A stretch of DNA of 64,000 nucleotides, from the NCBI RefSeq assembly GCF_003634095.1, contig NZ_RBIR01000004.1, positions 186,001-250,000 on the forward strand, written 5' to 3'. The notes beneath the pieces are model-generated. The model had not been told where the DNA came from. It saw only the letters and a list, made by a program, of their open reading frames with translations, and did no database searches. Within the stretch, counting starts at the first letter, position 1; every line of letters begins with the position of its first letter. Of this stretch, positions 61,059 to 64,000 are shown piece by piece. The position numbers and the translations under genes are program-made. Source of the DNA: Arthrobacter oryzae (lineage in GTDB: Bacteria > Actinomycetota > Actinomycetes > Actinomycetales > Micrococcaceae).

Positions 61059-61619
61059 ATGTCACGCACAACAAAAATCGCACTCAGTCTGGGGGCCGCG
61101 GCGGTGGCGCTGGGGGCTGGGCTTGGAGTCGCCGGGATGGCCTCTGCCACGACGACGCCGAGTCCCAGTCCGAGCCCCACCCCCAGTTCCAGTGCGCCGG
61201 GGGGCGCCTTCGCGGACGGCCGCGGCATGCACGGCGGCCATCACGGCCATGGAGGTGCCCAGCTGGGCAACCGCGCCAAGGAGCTCGCCGCCAAGCTAGG
61301 CGTCGACGAGGCCAAGGTCATCGACGCCTTGAGGGCCTTCCGCGACGCCAACAGGCCGGCAGCCCCGCCGGCTGACGGACAAAGGCCGGACCACGCCGCG
61401 AGGGAGAAAGCCCTCGCCGCTTCCCTGGCGAAGTCACTCGGCATCGATGAAGCCAAGGTCACGGCGGCTCTGGAGGAACTGCGCGCCGCCGGGTACGCCA
61501 ACCATGCGGCAGAACTGAAGCCCCGGCTTGACCAGGCTGTCAAGGACGGGACCCTGACCCAGGCGGAGGCAGACGCCGTCACCAAGGCGGCGGAAAAAGG
61601 TGTGATCGGCGGGCGCTGA
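61059..61619 (+). CDS. Secreted His-rich protein with duplicated helical motif
   Basis: A 186-residue exported protein. Signal peptide about 1-30 (MSRTTKIALSLGAAAVALGA then ...MASA). Next a Ser/Pro linker TTTPSPSPSPTPSSSAPGG, a His/Gly patch MHGGHHGHGGAQ (about 57-68), then two related helical units: AKELAAKLGVDEAKVIDALR (about 73-92) and AASLAKSLGIDEAKVTAALE. It ends with EAF-hand-like LTQAEADAVTKAAEKG. No family assigned; metal binding by the His patch is conjecture. AGGAG precedes the ATG. The 263 bases upstream hold nothing notable. Confidence 0.82.
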   Translation: MSRTTKIALSLGAAAVALGAGLGVAGMASATTTPSPSPSPTPSSSAPGGAFADGRGMHGGHHGHGGAQLGNRAKELAAKLGVDEAKVIDALRAFRDANRPAAPPADGQRPDHAAREKALAASLAKSLGIDEAKVTAALEELRAAGYANHAAELKPRLDQAVKDGTLTQAEADAVTKAAEKGVIGGR

Positions 61620-61627
61620 CCGCCTGC

Positions 61628-61666
61628 CGCGCAACGTACACGCGCAACGCACACGCGCAACGCACA
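61628..61666. repeat. Three tandem 13-bp repeats
   Basis: CGCGCAACGTACA (61628-61640) is followed by two copies of CGCGCAACGCACA (61641-61653, 61654-61666), between the secreted-protein stop and the terminator stem. Confidence 0.75.
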
Positions 61667-61703
61667 AAGGAGAGGTCCCCGGAGTCCGGGGACCTCTCCT
61701 TTT
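61666..61703. terminator. Strong hairpin between convergent genes
   Basis: AAAGGAGAGGTCCCCGGA (61666-61683) pairs with TCCGGGGACCTCTCCTTTT (61685-61703) and ends in a T-run on the plus strand and an A-run that gives U on the minus strand. It serves the secreted-protein gene and the convergent DUF885 gene. Confidence 0.9.
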
Positions 61704-61717
61704 GAATGGCCGGTTCG

Positions 61718-63418
61718 TTAGCCGAGCAGGGCGCGCTTGAGTGTGTCGAGGCCCACCGAGCCGATGTTCAGGGCCTTCGTGTGGAACGCCTTGAGCTCGA
61801 AGCCCGGGCGGGTTTCAAGCTCCGCCCGGATCTGCTCCCAGAGGCGCTGTCCCACCTTGTAGGAAGGTGCCTGCCCCGGCCAGCCCAGGTAGCGGGTGAA
61901 CTCGAACTTCAGCTGCCCCTCGCTGATCGGCAGGTTGGCCCGGAGGAAATCGAAGCCCTTCTCCGAGGTCCAGATGCCGCTGCCCCAGCGCTCGGGGACC
62001 TCAAGTTCCAGGTGCACGCCGATGTCGAACACCACCCGGGCCGCGCGCATGCGCTGCATGTCCAGCATGCCCATGTGGTCGCCCGGATCGCTGAGGTAGC
62101 CAAGTTCCTGCATGAGCTTCTCCGCGTAGAGCGCCCAGCCTTCCCCGTGGCCCGAGGTCCAGCACACGCTGCGGCGCCACTTGTTCAGCAGCTCGCGGCG
62201 GTAGGTGGCGGTGGCGACCTGGAGATGGTGGCCCGGCACGCCCTCGTGGTAGACCGTGGTGGTTTCGGCCCAGGTGGTGAAGGTGTCCTCGCCGGCCGGC
62301 ACGGACCACCACATCCGGCCGGGGCGGCTGAAGTCCTCCGACGGCCCGGTGTAGTAGATGCCGCCTTCGTCCGTGGGTGCGATCCGGCACTCCAGCGTCT
62401 TCATGACATCCGGGATCTCGAAGTGGACGCCGGCGAGCTCCGCGACGGCCTTGTCGGAAAGTTCCTGCATCCAGGCCTGGAGGGCATCGGTGCCCTTGAG
62501 CTGTCGGGCGGGATCGTTGTTCAGGATCTCCTTGGCTTCCTCGATGGTGGCGCCGGGCTGGATTTCGGCGGCCACCCGTTCCTGTTCGGCGATGAGGCGG
62601 TCGAGCTCCTGCACGCCCCAGGCGTAGGTCTCCTCCAGGTCCACGGCGGCGCCGAGGAAGGACCGGGAGGCCAGGGCGTAGCGGGTGCGGCCCACGGCAT
62701 CCTTGGCCGGGGCGACGGGGAGGAGTTCGGCCTCAAGGAACCCCGCCAGCCGGGCGTAGGCCACCCGGGCGGCTGCCGTGCCGGCGTCGAGCGTGGACTG
62801 CAGGTCCGGCGTGAGCGGCCCGTCCGCGGTCTTGGCGCCGGCCGCAAGCTTCGCGAAGAATCCGTCATCTGCGGCGTGCTTGGTGGCTTGTTCGATCACG
62901 ATCGACACCTGGCGGGCCGCTGCTACCCGGCCGTCCTGCATCGCCGAGCGCAGCGACTCGATGTACCCGTCAATCGCGGCGGGGACATTGTGCGCCCGGC
63001 CCGCGATGTGTTCCCACTGCTCCGCGGTGTCCGTCGGCATGAGGTCGAAGATCGCCCGGATGTCCTGGGACGGGGACGCGATGTTGTTCAGATCGGCCGT
63101 GTCCCAGCCCGATGCATGGATTTCCAGCTGCAGGCCCAACCGCTCGCGCATGGCGTCCAAGGTGACGGCGTCGACGTCGTCAACCGGCTCCAGACCGTCC
63201 AGCGCGGCGAGCGCCTCCCGCGTGGCGGCCGCGAATTCCTCGTGGCCGGCGGGGGAGAAGTCCTGGTACTCGGTCTCGTGCCCGGGCAGGCCGAGCTCGG
63301 TGGCGAAGCTCGGGTTGAGCCGGATGAGGGTGTCCGTGTAGGCGTCGGCGACGGCATCGATGGCGGTCTGCTGGCGCGCGGGTGCAGTGTTGTCTGAGGC
63401 GATGGTTTCGGTAGTCAC
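61718..63418 (-). CDS. DUF885 family metallohydrolase
   Basis: A 566-residue cytoplasmic protein of the DUF885 family, probably a zinc peptidase-like hydrolase. The likely metal site is HEGVPGHHLQ (about 390-399), followed by SGHGEGWALYAEKLM with a further Glu. N-terminal Ala/Glu-rich helical half resembles relatives. No signal peptide. Substrate unknown. It is on the same strand as the carboxylase genes but separated from accE by 81 bases. Confidence 0.9.
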   Translation of the reverse strand: MTTETIASDNTAPARQQTAIDAVADAYTDTLIRLNPSFATELGLPGHETEYQDFSPAGHEEFAAATREALAALDGLEPVDDVDAVTLDAMRERLGLQLEIHASGWDTADLNNIASPSQDIRAIFDLMPTDTAEQWEHIAGRAHNVPAAIDGYIESLRSAMQDGRVAAARQVSIVIEQATKHAADDGFFAKLAAGAKTADGPLTPDLQSTLDAGTAAARVAYARLAGFLEAELLPVAPAKDAVGRTRYALASRSFLGAAVDLEETYAWGVQELDRLIAEQERVAAEIQPGATIEEAKEILNNDPARQLKGTDALQAWMQELSDKAVAELAGVHFEIPDVMKTLECRIAPTDEGGIYYTGPSEDFSRPGRMWWSVPAGEDTFTTWAETTTVYHEGVPGHHLQVATATYRRELLNKWRRSVCWTSGHGEGWALYAEKLMQELGYLSDPGDHMGMLDMQRMRAARVVFDIGVHLELEVPERWGSGIWTSEKGFDFLRANLPISEGQLKFEFTRYLGWPGQAPSYKVGQRLWEQIRAELETRPGFELKAFHTKALNIGSVGLDTLKRALLG

Positions 63419-63499
63419 CCGACGAGACTAGCCCGGCCGCCTTGGTTATGAAAGAGTCACTGAACTTTTTTCCGGGCGGGTTCGACGCCGGGCGGCCGC

Positions 63500-63799
63500 T
63501 CAGCCGAGGCTGCGGCGCCAGGCGTCCGGACCCGGCCGGGGCGCCAGCCGGAGCTGCTGCCGGCGGACCCAGTGCCGGACGCCGGGCCGTTCCGGCGCAG
63601 CCTGGGCGGCCTGCCCCAGGGACAGCACGACGGTGGTCAGCGCCGCCAGCTCCTCGGGTGTCGGTTCGCCCTTGACCACCGAGAGCAGCGGCAAGTCCGG
63701 AGCGTCGGCTGGGCCCACGCCGTCGGCTGGGCCGGCCTGAATTGGCGAGGCCTGGGATCCGGCGGGGACCTGCGGGGGCTGGGAGCCTGCGGGGATCAC
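63500..63799 (-). CDS. Acyl-CoA carboxylase epsilon subunit
   Basis: A 99-residue AccE-type protein. The conserved core is LLSVVKGEPTPEELAALTTVV (split by the usual VKG/PTPEELAAL signature), with a C-terminal WRRSLG; the first 35 residues are a Pro/Gln/Ala-rich leader. It stabilises the alpha-beta carboxylase complex in actinobacteria. The GTG start overlaps the accD stop (GTGA), so the two are coupled. Confidence 0.9.
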   Translation of the reverse strand: MIPAGSQPPQVPAGSQASPIQAGPADGVGPADAPDLPLLSVVKGEPTPEELAALTTVVLSLGQAAQAAPERPGVRHWVRRQQLRLAPRPGPDAWRRSLG

Positions 63800-64000
63800 A
63801 GCGGGATGTTCCCGTGCTTCTTGGCGGGCAGGGCGGCCCGTTTGTCGCGGAGGGCGCGCAGGCCCTTGATGATCTGCACGCGGGTCTCGGACGGGGCAAT
63901 GACCGCGTCCACGTAGCCCAGCTGCGCGGCCTGGTATGGGTTGAGCAGCTCTTCCTCGTACTGGCGGACCACCTCGGCGCGCTTGGCCTCGACGTCGCCG
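63796..64000 (-). CDS. Acyl-CoA carboxylase beta subunit, C-terminal fragment
   Basis: The last 67 residues of a carboxyltransferase, running off the right edge. The end reads YVDAVIAPSETRVQIIKGL, then RALRDKRAALPAKKHGNIPL and TGA, typical of AccD5/PccB proteins. With AccE and the alpha subunit at 50288-52135 it would form acetyl-/propionyl-CoA carboxylase. Confidence 0.95.
   Translation of the reverse strand, partial: GDVEAKRAEVVRQYEEELLNPYQAAQLGYVDAVIAPSETRVQIIKGLRALRDKRAALPAKKHGNIPL

Overview
The window is high-GC DNA with short spacers, many GTG starts, several probable leaderless transcripts, and actinobacterial gene families (SufU, acyl-CoA carboxylase epsilon subunit, SCO4848-like and DUF2505 proteins, an NnaR-like regulator, DUF222/HNH protein). 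This points to an aerobic soil actinomycete, most likely of the Arthrobacter/Pseudarthrobacter group; the genus is an inference. No rRNA, tRNA, CRISPR array, transposase or phage gene was recognised.

Layout. 1-8590: the 3' end of one and three complete large LuxR-type (LAL/MalT-like) ATPase regulators in tandem. 8591-9557: a non-coding stretch of nearly 1 kb with two tandem-repeat clusters and a run of five hairpins, ahead of sufS-sufU (9558-11332). 11343-21059: housekeeping genes (UDP-glucose dehydrogenase, SCO4848-like and DUF2505 proteins, SDR/DUF2867 protein, Mfd, YdjM-like hydrolase, deoC). 21060-27813: nitrite assimilation and siroheme genes (nirB-cobA-nnaR-like operon plus an FAD protein, with nirD divergent). 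27830-32905: phosphoglucomutase, Rrf2 regulator, purine nucleoside phosphorylase, flavoprotein disulfide reductase. 33095-34979: a TetR-SDR-SRPBCC operon behind a palindromic operator. 35078-38756: aldehyde dehydrogenase, flavodoxin, two hypotheticals. 39011-42184: a visibly more AT-rich block with a NUDIX gene coupled to a 513-residue protein of unknown family, a divergent voltage-gated-type K+ channel and a small membrane protein. 42289-47574: narK, assimilatory nitrate reductase and its FAD/[2Fe-2S] partner. 47868-50212: MHS-family transporter and a glutamine amidotransferase. 50288-64000: acyl-CoA carboxylase genes (accA-type and maf at one end, accE and accD at the other) separated by about 10 kb holding a three-gene cytochrome b operon, a DUF222/HNH protein, a TetR-MMPL pair, YbjQ, a secreted His-rich protein and a DUF885 hydrolase.

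Two blocks form one pathway: NarK imports nitrate, the molybdenum reductase makes nitrite, NirBD makes ammonium, CobA supplies the siroheme precursor, and the HemD/winged-helix protein probably regulates the set. The best candidates for undescribed biology are the NUDIX/513-residue/K+-channel block, the cytochrome b operon that lacks Rieske and cytochrome c partners, and the repeat-rich region before sufS.
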